Assembly (NCBI RefSeq): GCF_002294995.1
Contig: NZ_NSGF01000002.1
Coordinates: 434,001-498,000 of the forward strand
Direction of reading: 5' to 3'
Length of the DNA stretch: 64,000 nt
Source: Mesorhizobium sp. WSM3860
GTDB lineage: Bacteria > Pseudomonadota > Alphaproteobacteria > Rhizobiales > Rhizobiaceae
Under the pieces are notes generated by a model. That model had not been told where the DNA came from. It made no database searches and saw nothing but the letters and a program-made list of their open reading frames with translations. Numbering within the stretch: position 1 is the first letter of the stretch; each line of letters opens with the position of its first letter. The translations under genes and the position numbers were made by a program. Below, one piece after another: positions 19,157-27,015 of the stretch.

Positions 19157-19285
19157 GGCCGCGCCAACGCAATTCCAGCGGAAGTTTTCCGTACGGACTT
19201 GCGTGAGGACAAATCTGGAGCGGCGCTCCGACGCATCGAGCTGGCTGAAATCGGCTGCAGACAGAGCAGCGTCGTTCCCTTCCTT

Positions 19286-19307
19286 CTCCCGCCCCACCGG
19301 GCGGGAG
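19286..19307 (+). promoter_or_regulatory. mRNA hairpin between binding protein and permease genes
   Basis: A 9-bp perfect stem CTCCCGCCC/GGGCGGGAG with a 4-base loop and no T tract lies in the 181-base gap between the two genes. Such hairpins commonly stabilise the upstream binding-protein message and lower read-through to the permease, giving unequal expression within the operon. Confidence 0.6.
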
Positions 19308-19337
19308 AGCGGGCGCGGTCATTCGGAGGAAGAAGAC

Positions 19338-20414
19338 GTGTCACAGACATCGCATGGCATTGGCGGGCTGAGCTATGACGCCAAGAAGCGCCCCTGGCCT
19401 GCCGAGTTCAACGTGTTCCTGGCGCTGGTCATCCTGGTCGGCGCGTTCGAGCTGATCGGCCGCGTCTTCCTCGGCGACAGCTTCCTCTTCAACACCCGCG
19501 AAAACGTCGATGCTATCTTCAACGAGCAACGGCTGCAGATCATCATCCTGCAGGTGTCGATCGTCGGCATCATCGCCATCGGCGTCACGCAGGTCATCAT
19601 CTGCGGCGGCATCGACCTGTCCTCGGGCTCGATCGTCGGCGCCACCGCCATGATCGCCATGAGTTTCGCGCAGGTTGCGACCGTCAACGGCAATCCCAAT
19701 CCGAAGGCGATGTTCATCGCCTATGGCTGGACCGACCTGCCGGTCATCGTGCCGCTGTTGGTCGCGATCGGCTGCGGCCTGATTGCCGGCCTGATCAACG
19801 GGGCCCTGATCGCCTACACCCGCATTCCGCCGTTCATCGCCACGCTCGGCATGATGGTCACGGCGCGCGGCATCGCCAAATGGTGGTCGAAGGGCCAGCC
19901 GATCTCGTTCCCGACCGACAGCTTCGCGGCCATCGGCAAGGGGCTGATGCCGGTCATCATCTTCATTTCACTGGCGATCCTGTTCCAGCTCATCCTGAGT
20001 TACACCCGATACGGCAAGCACTGTTACGCCATCGGCTCCAACGAGGATGCCGCGCGCATGTCCGGCATCAAGATCGCCAACCACAAGGTGCTGGTCTATG
20101 TGATTGCCGGCATCCTCGCCTCGATCGCCGCGGTGGTGCTCTCCTCCAAGAACCTCACCGCCCAGGCCGGCATGGGCGTGATGTACGAGCTCGACGCCAT
20201 CGCCATGGCGGTCATCGGCGGCGTCTCGCTCTCGGGCGGCCGCGGGTCTATTATAGGCACGGTGATCGGCTCGCTGATCTTCGGCGTCATCATCTCCGGC
20301 TTCACCTTCCTGCGCCTCGACGCTTACTACCAGGAGATGGTCAAGGGCGTGATCATCGTCGGCGCAGTCGTTCTCGATCAATGGCGCCAACGCCGCCGGG
20401 CGATAGGAGCTTGA
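19338..20414 (+). CDS. Sugar/cyclitol ABC transporter permease
   Basis: 358 residues of the BPD_transp_2 (RbsC-like) family with about 9-10 membrane segments. The EAA-type cytoplasmic region and conserved ICGGIDLSSGSIVGATAMIA and AIAMAVIGGVSLSGGRGSIIG are clear. The GTG at 19338 has AGGAGGA 8 bases upstream; the frame is open further upstream but runs through the intergenic hairpin. It ends 2 bases before the ATPase gene. Confidence 0.9.
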   Translation: MSQTSHGIGGLSYDAKKRPWPAEFNVFLALVILVGAFELIGRVFLGDSFLFNTRENVDAIFNEQRLQIIILQVSIVGIIAIGVTQVIICGGIDLSSGSIVGATAMIAMSFAQVATVNGNPNPKAMFIAYGWTDLPVIVPLLVAIGCGLIAGLINGALIAYTRIPPFIATLGMMVTARGIAKWWSKGQPISFPTDSFAAIGKGLMPVIIFISLAILFQLILSYTRYGKHCYAIGSNEDAARMSGIKIANHKVLVYVIAGILASIAAVVLSSKNLTAQAGMGVMYELDAIAMAVIGGVSLSGGRGSIIGTVIGSLIFGVIISGFTFLRLDAYYQEMVKGVIIVGAVVLDQWRQRRRAIGA

Positions 20415-20416
20415 CC

Positions 20417-21187
20417 ATGTCCGACATCGTTCTGAAAACCGAAAACCTCACCAAGCATTATGGCGGCGTGCACGCCCTGCAGGAGGCGAATTTCGAGCTG
20501 CGCAAGGGCGAGCATGTCGCCATCATGGGCGACAACGGCGCCGGCAAGTCGACTTTCGTGCGCCAGATCACCGGCGTCGAGCAGCGCACCGACGGCAAGA
20601 TCTGGTTCGACGGCAAGGAAGTGAATTTCGCCGGCCCGATCGAGGCGCGCGAGGCGGGCATCGAGACCGTGTTCCAGAACCTCGCTCTGGCCGACGACCT
20701 CGACGTGCCGTCGAACCTCTTCCTCGGCCGCGAGAAGGTGCTGTTCAACCTCGGCCCCTTCTCGATCCTCGACCGCAAGGCGATGCGCAGGGCGACCGAG
20801 GCGGCGCTGATCCGCACCGCGGTGAAGATCCCGAACCTCTCCAGCACCATCCGCCACATGTCGGGCGGGCAGCGCCAATGCGTGGCGATCGCCAGGACCG
20901 CGACCTTCGCTTCCAAGCTGATCATCATGGACGAGCCGACGGCGGCGCTCGGCGTGCAGGAGACGGCGCAGGTCGAAAACATCATCCGCACGCTGAAGGA
21001 GAACGGCGAGCCGCTGATCCTGATCAGCCACAACATGCGCCAGGTGTTCGACCTGGTCGACCGCATCGTCGTCTTCCGGCGCGGCCGCATCGTTGCCAAT
21101 TTGCGCAAGCAGGACACCGACGGCAACGACATCGTGGCTTACATCACCGGCGCCAAGACCGGCCAGGCGGAGCTTCAGGCCGCCTGA
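20417..21187 (+). CDS. Sugar/cyclitol ABC transporter ATP-binding protein
   Basis: 256 residues with one nucleotide-binding domain: Walker A GDNGAGKSTFVRQI, Q-loop TVFQNLALADDL, signature MSGGQRQCVAIART, Walker B LIIMDEPTAAL and H-loop LILISHNM. Most RbsA-type ATPases carry two domains in about 500 residues; this single-domain form resembles the FrcA type. It is translated from an ATG 2 bases after the permease stop. Confidence 0.9.
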   Translation: MSDIVLKTENLTKHYGGVHALQEANFELRKGEHVAIMGDNGAGKSTFVRQITGVEQRTDGKIWFDGKEVNFAGPIEAREAGIETVFQNLALADDLDVPSNLFLGREKVLFNLGPFSILDRKAMRRATEAALIRTAVKIPNLSSTIRHMSGGQRQCVAIARTATFASKLIIMDEPTAALGVQETAQVENIIRTLKENGEPLILISHNMRQVFDLVDRIVVFRRGRIVANLRKQDTDGNDIVAYITGAKTGQAELQAA

Positions 21188-21267
21188 CGAGGCGCCATGA
21201 CGGGATGACTAATCACCCGCGCCGAACGGGCGCGGACAAGTTTCTGAATCACCTCAAAGGACATTCC

Positions 21268-22260
21268 ATGACTCTCCGCTTCGCTCTTCTCGGCGCCGGC
21301 CGTATCGGCAAGGTACATGCGCGCGCCGTTGCCTCCAACCCGCAGGCCAAACTGGTGGCCGTGGCGGACGCCTTCGAGAAAGCGGCGACGGAGCTTGCCA
21401 CCGCCTATGGCGCCGAGGTGCGCAGCATCGACGCCATCGAGCAGGCCAAGGACATCGAGGCCGTCATCATCTGCACCCCGACCGACACTCATGCCGACCT
21501 GATTGAGCGCTTCGCCAAGGCCGGCAAGGCGATCTTCTGCGAGAAGCCGATCGACCTCGACGTCAAGCGCGTCGAGCAGTGCCTGGCCGTGGTCGCGAAG
21601 GCCAATGCTACGCTGATGGTCGGCTTCAACCGCCGCTTCGACCCGCATTTCGCCGCCGTCCGCAAGGCGATCGACGACGGCGCCATCGGCGATGTCGAGA
21701 TGGTCACCATCACCTCGCGCGATCCGGGCGCACCGCCGCTCGACTACATCGCGCGATCCGGCGGCATTTTTCGCGATATGACCATCCATGATTTCGACAT
21801 GGCGCGCTTCCTGCTCGGCGAAGAGCCGGTGGCCGTCAGCGCGCACGCCTCGGTGCTGGTCGACAAGAAGATCGGCGAAGCGGGCGATTTCGATTCCGTC
21901 AGCGTCATCCTGGAAACGGCTTCCGGCAAGCAGGCCGTCATCTCCAATTCGCGCCGCGCCACCTATGGCTACGACCAGCGCATCGAGGTGCATGGCTCGA
22001 AAGGCATGGTCGCGGCCGAGAACCAGCGGCCGGTGTCGATCGAGCTCGCCAACGACAAGGGCTACACGCGCCCGCCGCTGCACGACTTCTTCATGACCCG
22101 CTACATTGACGCCTATGCCAACGAGATCGCTGCCTTCATTGCCGCCGCGACTGCTGGCAAGAAGGCGGCGCCGAGCGGCAAGGACGGACTGGTCGCCTTG
22201 AAGCTCGCGGATGCCGCTTTGGAGTCTGCGAAGACGGGCAAGACCGTCCGCGTCGACTAA
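21268..22260 (+). CDS. idhA: Inositol 2-dehydrogenase (Gfo/Idh/MocA family)
   Basis: 330 residues, the usual length. It oxidises myo-inositol to scyllo-inosose with NAD+, the first catabolic step. The nucleotide site is LLGAGRIGKVHARAVASNP; the catalytic Lys is in FCEKPIDLD; the Asp-x3-His pair is in FRDMTIHDFDMARFLLGEE. The start MTLRFALLGAG at 21268 follows an AAAGGA site. It sits 80 bases after the ATPase gene, probably in the same operon. In rhizobia this enzyme is also required for rhizopine use. Confidence 0.9.
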   Translation: MTLRFALLGAGRIGKVHARAVASNPQAKLVAVADAFEKAATELATAYGAEVRSIDAIEQAKDIEAVIICTPTDTHADLIERFAKAGKAIFCEKPIDLDVKRVEQCLAVVAKANATLMVGFNRRFDPHFAAVRKAIDDGAIGDVEMVTITSRDPGAPPLDYIARSGGIFRDMTIHDFDMARFLLGEEPVAVSAHASVLVDKKIGEAGDFDSVSVILETASGKQAVISNSRRATYGYDQRIEVHGSKGMVAAENQRPVSIELANDKGYTRPPLHDFFMTRYIDAYANEIAAFIAAATAGKKAAPSGKDGLVALKLADAALESAKTGKTVRVD

Positions 22261-22335
22261 TCACCGGCGAGCGTTTTGAGGATGGTCAGGTTGTCGGTCT
22301 ACAGGGCTGGTGATTAGCCGAAACATCCATCACGT

Positions 22336-22382
22336 CGTCATCCTAGGGTCTTCGCGACGGAGCTTCGCTCCTGCTTCGCCCT
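22336..22382. repeat. Intergenic palindromic repeat, family B, copy 1
   Basis: These 47 bases, starting CGTCATCCTAGGGTCTTCGC, are identical to 34632-34678. In this copy the right outer arm has diverged (CTCGGATGTCGACG in place of CTAGGATGACGAAG). It lies in the 223-base gap between idhA and the SDR gene. Confidence 0.8.
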
Positions 22383-22483
22383 CGGATGTCGACGTTGAGG
22401 ATGGGGCAAGGCACCGAGAAACCGATCGGAACCTCAATGAATCTCAAAAATCCATCGATAATCACAAACACAGGAGCAGAGCG

Positions 22484-23278
22484 ATGAACGGTTTGGCCGG
22501 TCGCAATTCGGGAACCCGCGCCATCGTCACCGGCGGCGCGCAGGGCATCGGCTTCGCCGTTGCGGAAGCCTTGGCCGACGAGGGTTGCCGCGCGCTGGCG
22601 CTGGTCGGCCGCTCGCAGGAGAAAGGCGACAGGGCGGTCGCAGCGCTCAAGAAGAACGGCGTCGATGCCATCTTCATCAGCGCCGACGTCGCCAAGGTCG
22701 CCGACTGCAAGCGCGCCGTCGCAACGGCGCTCGCGCATTTCGGCACCTTGAATGCGCTGGTCAACGCCGCCGCCACTTCTGCCCGCGGCTCGCTGGTCGA
22801 GACATCGGAAGAGCTTTTCGATCAGATCTTCGACACCAATGTGCGCGGCCCCTTTTTCCTGATGCAGGGCCTCGTCGCGCATCTCCTGGAGCGCAAGGCG
22901 CCGGGCTCGATCGTCAACGTGCTGTCGATGTCGGCGCATGCCGGCCAATCCTTCCTGACGCCCTATTCGACCAGCAAGGGCGCGCTGATGACGCTGACCA
23001 AGAATGTCGCCAGCGCCTACCGACGGAACCGCATCCGCTGCAATGCCGTGCTGCCCGGCTGGATGGACACCGAGGGCGAGGCGATCGTGCAGAAGAAGTG
23101 GCACGATGCGCCGGACGACTGGCTGGAAAAGGCCGAGGCCGCGCAGCCGATGGGCCAGCTGGTGAAGCCGGCGCAGCTTGCCCGGCTGATCACCTACATG
23201 CTGAGCCCGCAGGCCGGCGTCATGACCGGCTCGCTGGTCGATTACGACCAGAACATCGCCGGCGTCGTCGGGGAATAG
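22484..23278 (+). CDS. Short-chain dehydrogenase/reductase in the inositol region
   Basis: 264 residues, classical SDR. The NAD(P) site is AIVTGGAQGIGFAVAEAL; the structural LVNAAATS replaces the usual NNAG; the catalytic Ser is in VLSMSAHAG and the YxxxK is in YSTSKGALM. GGAG precedes the ATG at 22484; the open frame upstream of this runs through the repeat. The substrate is unknown; the position after idhA suggests a polyol or inosose-related oxidation. Confidence 0.85.
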   Translation: MNGLAGRNSGTRAIVTGGAQGIGFAVAEALADEGCRALALVGRSQEKGDRAVAALKKNGVDAIFISADVAKVADCKRAVATALAHFGTLNALVNAAATSARGSLVETSEELFDQIFDTNVRGPFFLMQGLVAHLLERKAPGSIVNVLSMSAHAGQSFLTPYSTSKGALMTLTKNVASAYRRNRIRCNAVLPGWMDTEGEAIVQKKWHDAPDDWLEKAEAAQPMGQLVKPAQLARLITYMLSPQAGVMTGSLVDYDQNIAGVVGE

Positions 23279-23402
23279 GGCAACCGAGTAGTCTCGCGTC
23301 CAGAACCAGCTCGGCTGTGCGTGCAGGTGTGATTAGCTCGCGCGCCTACCCGGCGTTCGGCCTCTGAAAGCCCTCTGTTGCCGCAGCATCGCTATTCCCA
23401 TA

Positions 23403-23426
23403 TAGTCAAGATAGTCAGAGTAGTCA
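23403..23426 (+). promoter_or_regulatory. Triple 9-bp direct repeat before the antitoxin gene
   Basis: TAGTCA occurs at 23403, 23412 and 23421, with an exact 9-base period, ending at the antitoxin start codon. Phd-type antitoxins repress their own operon from repeated sites overlapping the start, so this is a candidate autoregulatory operator. Confidence 0.5.
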
Positions 23427-23698
23427 TGGGGCTGAAAATGCTGCCCAAAGAAGATGCGAGTTGGACGGTCGCAGGGGCAAAAGCCCGGCTCTCGGAGGTT
23501 ATAGATCGGGCGCAATCGTCGCCGCAGACGATCACCCGAAACGGCAAACCAAGCGTGGTCGTCGTGTCGGCAGAGGAATGGCGGCGGAAGACCGCACGCA
23601 AAGGGACACTTGCAGAGTTCCTGCTGGAGTCGCCGCTGCGCGGCTCCGATCTGAACCTCGAGCGTCAACGGGACGAACCGCGTGACCTGCCGCTGTGA
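23426..23698 (+). CDS. Type II antitoxin, Phd/YefM family
   Basis: About 90 residues. The N-terminal DNA-binding fold typical of Phd/YefM is visible in SWTVAGAKARLSEVIDRAQ, ITRNGKPSVVVVSAEEW. The C-terminal tail, which would neutralise the toxin, is charged and probably disordered. The start could be 23426 or the ATG at 23438. The stop overlaps the toxin GTG by 4 bases (GTGA), the normal coupling of such modules. Confidence 0.88.
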   Translation: MGLKMLPKEDASWTVAGAKARLSEVIDRAQSSPQTITRNGKPSVVVVSAEEWRRKTARKGTLAEFLLESPLRGSDLNLERQRDEPRDLPL

Positions 23699-24117
23699 GG
23701 CTGCTGCTCGATACGAATGTCCTGTCCGAGGTGACAAGGCCGGCGCCGGACGCTCGCGTCTTGGAGTGGCTGGACGGGCTTGACGAGGACCGCTCCTTCA
23801 TCAGCGTCGTGTCGATCGCCGAGATTCGGCGCGGCGTTGCTCTGATGAATGAGGGCCGTAAACGCGAGGCGCTGGCTGAATGGCTCGCCCGGGACTTGCC
23901 GCAGCGCTTCGAACACCGAGTTTTGCCGGTGGACGAGTCGGTTGCCCTGGCTTGGGGTGACCTGATGGGTCTTGCCAAGCGCCGCGGTCGCGGTCTGTCA
24001 TCCATGGACGGACTGATCGCAGCCACCGCGATTGCGCAGCAGCTCACTTTGGCAACGCACAATACGAAGGATTTCGAAGGCCTTGGGATTGAGCTCTTCG
24101 ATCCTTGGATCGCATGA
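23695..24117 (+). CDS. Type II toxin, PIN-domain ribonuclease (VapC-like)
   Basis: 140 residues. PIN-domain acidic residues are in LLLDTNVLSEVTRP (first Asp), SIAEIRRGVALM (Glu) and SSMDGLIAATAIAQ (Asp), with the THNTKDF block near the end. It should cleave RNA when free of its antitoxin. It begins with GTG overlapping the antitoxin stop. The module lies between the inositol and aromatic amino-acid genes, a stand-alone pair without mobile-element remnants. Confidence 0.9.
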   Translation: MRLLLDTNVLSEVTRPAPDARVLEWLDGLDEDRSFISVVSIAEIRRGVALMNEGRKREALAEWLARDLPQRFEHRVLPVDESVALAWGDLMGLAKRRGRGLSSMDGLIAATAIAQQLTLATHNTKDFEGLGIELFDPWIA

Positions 24118-24220
24118 CCAGAACATTGCGGCTCGAAAGCGCCCAAGGTGCCCCGTCACAGGGAAATGCCTCAATGTACCCATACTGGATACTGAGACAA
24201 TGCGTAGCCTGAAGAGGCAC

Positions 24221-24248
24221 GTGACAAGCGCCCCGGCATCGACTATAT
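24221..24248 (+). promoter_or_regulatory. Candidate promoter of the DAHP synthase leader
   Basis: A -35-like GTGACA (24221-24226) and a -10-like CTATAT (24243-24248) are separated by 16 bases. The expected start of transcription (about 24255) falls at the ATG of the leader peptide, so the leader may be translated without a 5' untranslated region. Bases 24118-24220 upstream hold nothing recognisable. Confidence 0.5.
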
Positions 24249-24255
24249 GAGCCGC

Positions 24256-24333
24256 ATGATCCACCTGACCGCCTCGTTTTGGTACTTTTACTACGACAGC
24301 TCGCTGGCGGCGGGAGGATTGCGCTCGATCTGA
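24256..24333 (+). CDS. Leader peptide of the DAHP synthase attenuator
   Basis: 25 codons: MIHLTASFWYFYYDSSLAAG followed by GLRSI. Six consecutive aromatic codons (Phe-Trp-Tyr-Phe-Tyr-Tyr, 24277-24294) make it a sensor of charged aromatic tRNAs. An in-frame ATG at 24247 would add three residues. It ends 88 bases before the DAHP synthase start. It is too short for standard gene calling, but the codon pattern and downstream RNA structures make it convincing. Confidence 0.85.
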   Translation: MIHLTASFWYFYYDSSLAAGGLRSI

Positions 24334-24381
24334 AGATTGCAGCATCTAAATCCGAAAAGCCGCCAGACCTGGCGGCTTTTT
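24304..24381 (+). promoter_or_regulatory. Transcription attenuator (antiterminator/terminator) of the DAHP synthase gene
   Basis: The terminator is a stem AAAAGCCGCC(AG)/(CT)GGCGGCTTTT at 24355-24380 followed by T and TTTC. The string CTGGCGGC occurs twice: at 24304-24311 inside the leader gene (segment 2) and at 24369-24376 (segment 4). Both can pair with GCCGCCAG at 24359-24366 (segment 3), so antiterminator and terminator exclude each other. CCGCC at 24269-24273 can pair with segment 2. A ribosome stalled on the aromatic codons would mask segment 1 and allow read-through. Confidence 0.85.
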
Positions 24382-24421
24382 CGTTTCAGCCGGCAGGTCT
24401 CCTAACCAGGAGCAGAAAGCC

Positions 24422-25513
24422 GTGTTGACCACCACAGACGACCTTCGGGTCAAGGAACTCAAAGTCCTGAGCACGCCGGACGAGGTGATGCGCGAGATAC
24501 CGCGCTCGCTGACGGCGACGCGCACCGTTGCCGCTTCGCGCAACGCCATCCATTCCATCCTGACCGGGGCCGACGATCGACTGGTAGTCATCGTCGGCCC
24601 TTGTTCCATCCACGATCCGGTCGCCGCCGTGGACTACGCCAGCCGTCTGGCGGCGCTGCGCGAGGCCCTGGCGGACCGGCTCGAGATCGTCATGCGCGTC
24701 TATTTCGAGAAGCCGCGCACCACGGTCGGCTGGAAGGGCCTGATCAACGATCCCGACCTCAACGGCAGCTTCAACATCGACAAGGGCTTGCGGATGGCGC
24801 GCAACGTGCTGTCGGCCGTCAACAATCTCGGCCTGCCGGCGGCGACCGAGTTCCTCGACATGGCGACGCCGCAATACATCGCCGACCTCGTCGCCTGGGG
24901 CGCCATCGGCGCGCGCACGACCGAAAGCCAGATCCACCGCGAGCTGGCGTCGGGCCTCTCTTGCCCGGTCGGTTTCAAGAACGGCACCGACGGCAATCTG
25001 AGAATCGCCGGCGAGGCGGTGAAGTCGGCGGCGCAGCCGCATCATTTCATGGCGGTCACCAAAGGCGGCCGCAGCGCGATCGCGGCGACGACCGGCAACG
25101 AAGACTGCCATGTCATCCTGCGTGGCGGGGTCGTGCCGAACTACGACGCGGCAAGTGTGGACGCGGCCGCCGCGGAGCTCGGCCGCATCGGCATCGCGCC
25201 GCGCCTGATGATCGATGTCAGTCACGCCAACAGCGGCAAGAAGCCGGAGAACCAGCCGAAAGTCGCGCACGACGTGGCGGGCCAGGTCGCAGCGGGCGAC
25301 GAGCGCATCATCGGAATCATGATCGAGAGCAATCTCGTCGCCGGCCGTCAGGACGTCGTGCCCGGCAAGCCGCTCGTCCACGGCCAGAGCATCACCGACG
25401 GCTGTATCGACTGGGCGACCACCGAGACGGTGCTGCACGGTCTTGCCGGCGCGGTCGAGTGGCGCCGGTCGGTGAAGCGCGAACTGCTCGCCACCCGTCA
25501 GGGCGCCGCCTGA
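24422..25513 (+). CDS. aroG: 3-deoxy-7-phosphoheptulonate (DAHP) synthase, class I
   Basis: 363 residues of the AroF/G/H class, condensing phosphoenolpyruvate and erythrose-4-phosphate in the first step of the shikimate pathway. Active-site blocks are VIVGPCSIHD, MRVYFEKPRTTVGWKGLIND, VGFKNGTDGNLRIA, HHFMAVTKGG and MIDVSHANSGKKPENQ. The start is GTG at 24422 with AGGAG 9 bases upstream. Regulation by attenuation in response to aromatic amino acids is indicated by the leader. The choice between the aroF and aroG names is arbitrary without a search. Confidence 0.92.
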   Translation: MLTTTDDLRVKELKVLSTPDEVMREIPRSLTATRTVAASRNAIHSILTGADDRLVVIVGPCSIHDPVAAVDYASRLAALREALADRLEIVMRVYFEKPRTTVGWKGLINDPDLNGSFNIDKGLRMARNVLSAVNNLGLPAATEFLDMATPQYIADLVAWGAIGARTTESQIHRELASGLSCPVGFKNGTDGNLRIAGEAVKSAAQPHHFMAVTKGGRSAIAATTGNEDCHVILRGGVVPNYDAASVDAAAAELGRIGIAPRLMIDVSHANSGKKPENQPKVAHDVAGQVAAGDERIIGIMIESNLVAGRQDVVPGKPLVHGQSITDGCIDWATTETVLHGLAGAVEWRRSVKRELLATRQGAA

Positions 25514-25520
25514 CAACCTT

Positions 25521-25552
25521 GGCTGAGGGCGGCGTTCACGCCGCCCTCAGCC
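25521..25552. terminator. Bidirectional terminator between DAHP synthase and lysE-type gene
   Basis: A 14-bp perfect stem GGCTGAGGGCGGCG/CGCCGCCCTCAGCC encloses a TTCA loop. The loop contains the stop codon of the minus-strand LysE gene (25536-25538). T-tracts are short (CTTCCC to the right), so efficiency may rely on stem strength. Confidence 0.7.
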
Positions 25553-26171
25553 CTTCCCATGCGGTGAATACCGAGACCGCGAATAGAAGCAGCCCGGCCG
25601 CACGGCCGGCAATGACCGTCGCCTGCGGATTGCCGACCAGAAGCGCCCGGCTGCGCCCGGCCGTGATGGCGAGCCCGCCATAGATCCCTGCTTGCGTGGC
25701 GACCGTCAGCAGTCCCATGACGGAGGCCTGCATCCAGATCGGACCGTAAGCCGGCTTCAGGAATTGCGGATAGACCGCAAGAATGAAGAGATAGGCCTTG
25801 GGATTGATCAGGCAGGTGACCAATCCCTGGCGAAAGGCTTTCCGGGCGGAGCGGCTGCCGGCCGGCCCGTCATCGCCGACGGTAATCGAGCTGCGCATCA
25901 GCGAAATTCCGATATAGGCCATATAAGCGGCGCCGGCGATCAGCAGCGGCTTGAACAGGACCGGCACGAAATGCATCAGCAGCCCGACGCCGATCGCCCC
26001 GTTCAGCGTATGCACCGCGCCCCCCAGCATGATGCCGCCGGTCGCCGCCAGTCCCCTGTCGCGCCCCCCGGTCAGCGCATTGGCCAGCACGAACAGCATG
26101 TCCATGCCGGGAACGGCGATGATGCCGAACAGCAGGATGAAGAAGAGCCAGAGATTTTCCGCATAACTCAT
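25536..26171 (-). CDS. LysE-family amino acid/metabolite exporter
   Basis: 211 residues, about six membrane segments. The N-terminal block NLWLFFILLFGIIAVPGMDMLF and GGRDRGLAATGGIMLG are the LysE/RhtB signature, and FRQGLVTCLINPKAYLFIL is the second conserved region. It exports an amino acid or related compound; the substrate is unknown. It is divergent from a WYL-type regulator with a shared 24-base inverted repeat between them. Confidence 0.9.
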   Translation of the reverse strand: MSYAENLWLFFILLFGIIAVPGMDMLFVLANALTGGRDRGLAATGGIMLGGAVHTLNGAIGVGLLMHFVPVLFKPLLIAGAAYMAYIGISLMRSSITVGDDGPAGSRSARKAFRQGLVTCLINPKAYLFILAVYPQFLKPAYGPIWMQASVMGLLTVATQAGIYGGLAITAGRSRALLVGNPQATVIAGRAAGLLLFAVSVFTAWEGLRAA

Positions 26172-26254
26172 GTCAGTTGCCTGTCGCAGCGACCACCAAG
26201 GACGCTGAGAAATCTGTTGATTTTCAAAACGGTGCGCGGCCCTATAGGTCACCC

Positions 26255-26278
26255 CAACTGACGGGGGTGTGTCAGTTG
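26255..26278. promoter_or_regulatory. Inverted repeat operator between lysE-type and WYL regulator genes
   Basis: CAACTGAC (26255-26262) and GTCAGTTG (26271-26278) are perfect inverted 8-mers separated by 8 bases. A third half-site, TGTCAGTTG, lies at 26171-26179 over the lysE-type start codon. This fits control of both divergent genes by the neighbouring regulator. Confidence 0.6.
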
Positions 26279-26298
26279 CGTTTCGATCGAGTGAGGAA

Positions 26299-27003
26299 AT
26301 GCGCAAGGCCTCGCGCCTGTTCGAAATCATCCAGATACTGCGGCTGGCCAAGAAGCCGGTGACGGCGGCGACGATTGCCGAGCTACTGGAAGTGACGGTA
26401 CGCTCGGTGTATCGCGATATCGTAGCGCTGCAGGCGATGCGCGTGCCGATCGAGGGCGGTCGCGGCATCGGCTATATCCTGCGTCCTGGCTTCGACCTGC
26501 CGCCGCTGATGTTTTCGATCGAGGAGATGGAGGCGATCGTGCTGTCGCTGGCGCTGCTCGAACGCACCGGCGACGATGAGCTCAAACAGGCGGCAAAACG
26601 CGTCGGCGCCAAGATCGCCGGCGCCGTGCCGCCGCCCTTGCGCCAGACGCTCGACGCCAACGCTCTTCATGCCTGGGGTTTTGCCGCACCTTCCGCGGCG
26701 GCGGTCGATCTGGCGCTGGTGCGCCGCGCCATCCGCGACGAGGAGAAGCTCGACCTTGCCTATCGCGACGAAGCCGGCCGTGCCACGCAGCGTATCGTCC
26801 GCCCGATCGCGCTCATCTACTACGCCGAGACGGCCAACATCGTCGCCTGGTGCGAGCTGCGCCAGGCGATCCGCAATTTCCGCAGCGACCGCATCGAGGA
26901 TTGCCAGCCAACCGGCCTATGGTTCAAAGGCGAAGGCGATCTACTGCGGCAGGTTTGGGTGGACGGTTGGGAGATCAATGCGGCAGCAGCCGCCGGCACC
27001 TGA
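26299..27003 (+). CDS. WYL-domain (YafY-type) transcriptional regulator
   Basis: About 234 residues. The N-terminal DeoR-like winged helix MRKASRLFEIIQILR, PVTAATIAELLEVTVRSVYR and GGRGIGYILRPGFDLPPLMF leads to a WYL-type domain (LDLAYRDEAGRATQRIVRPI, YYAETANIVAWCELRQAIRNF). ATG 26299 is chosen; a GTG at 26269 overlaps the inverted repeat. Its likely target is the adjacent exporter. Confidence 0.85.
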   Translation: MRKASRLFEIIQILRLAKKPVTAATIAELLEVTVRSVYRDIVALQAMRVPIEGGRGIGYILRPGFDLPPLMFSIEEMEAIVLSLALLERTGDDELKQAAKRVGAKIAGAVPPPLRQTLDANALHAWGFAAPSAAAVDLALVRRAIRDEEKLDLAYRDEAGRATQRIVRPIALIYYAETANIVAWCELRQAIRNFRSDRIEDCQPTGLWFKGEGDLLRQVWVDGWEINAAAAAGT

Positions 27004-27015
27004 AGGGGAATCGGC

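Noticed and set aside
22310..22483. An N-terminal extension of the SDR protein
   Set aside because: The extension would translate the palindromic family B repeat. The ATG at 22484 has a GGAG site and gives a normal SDR length.
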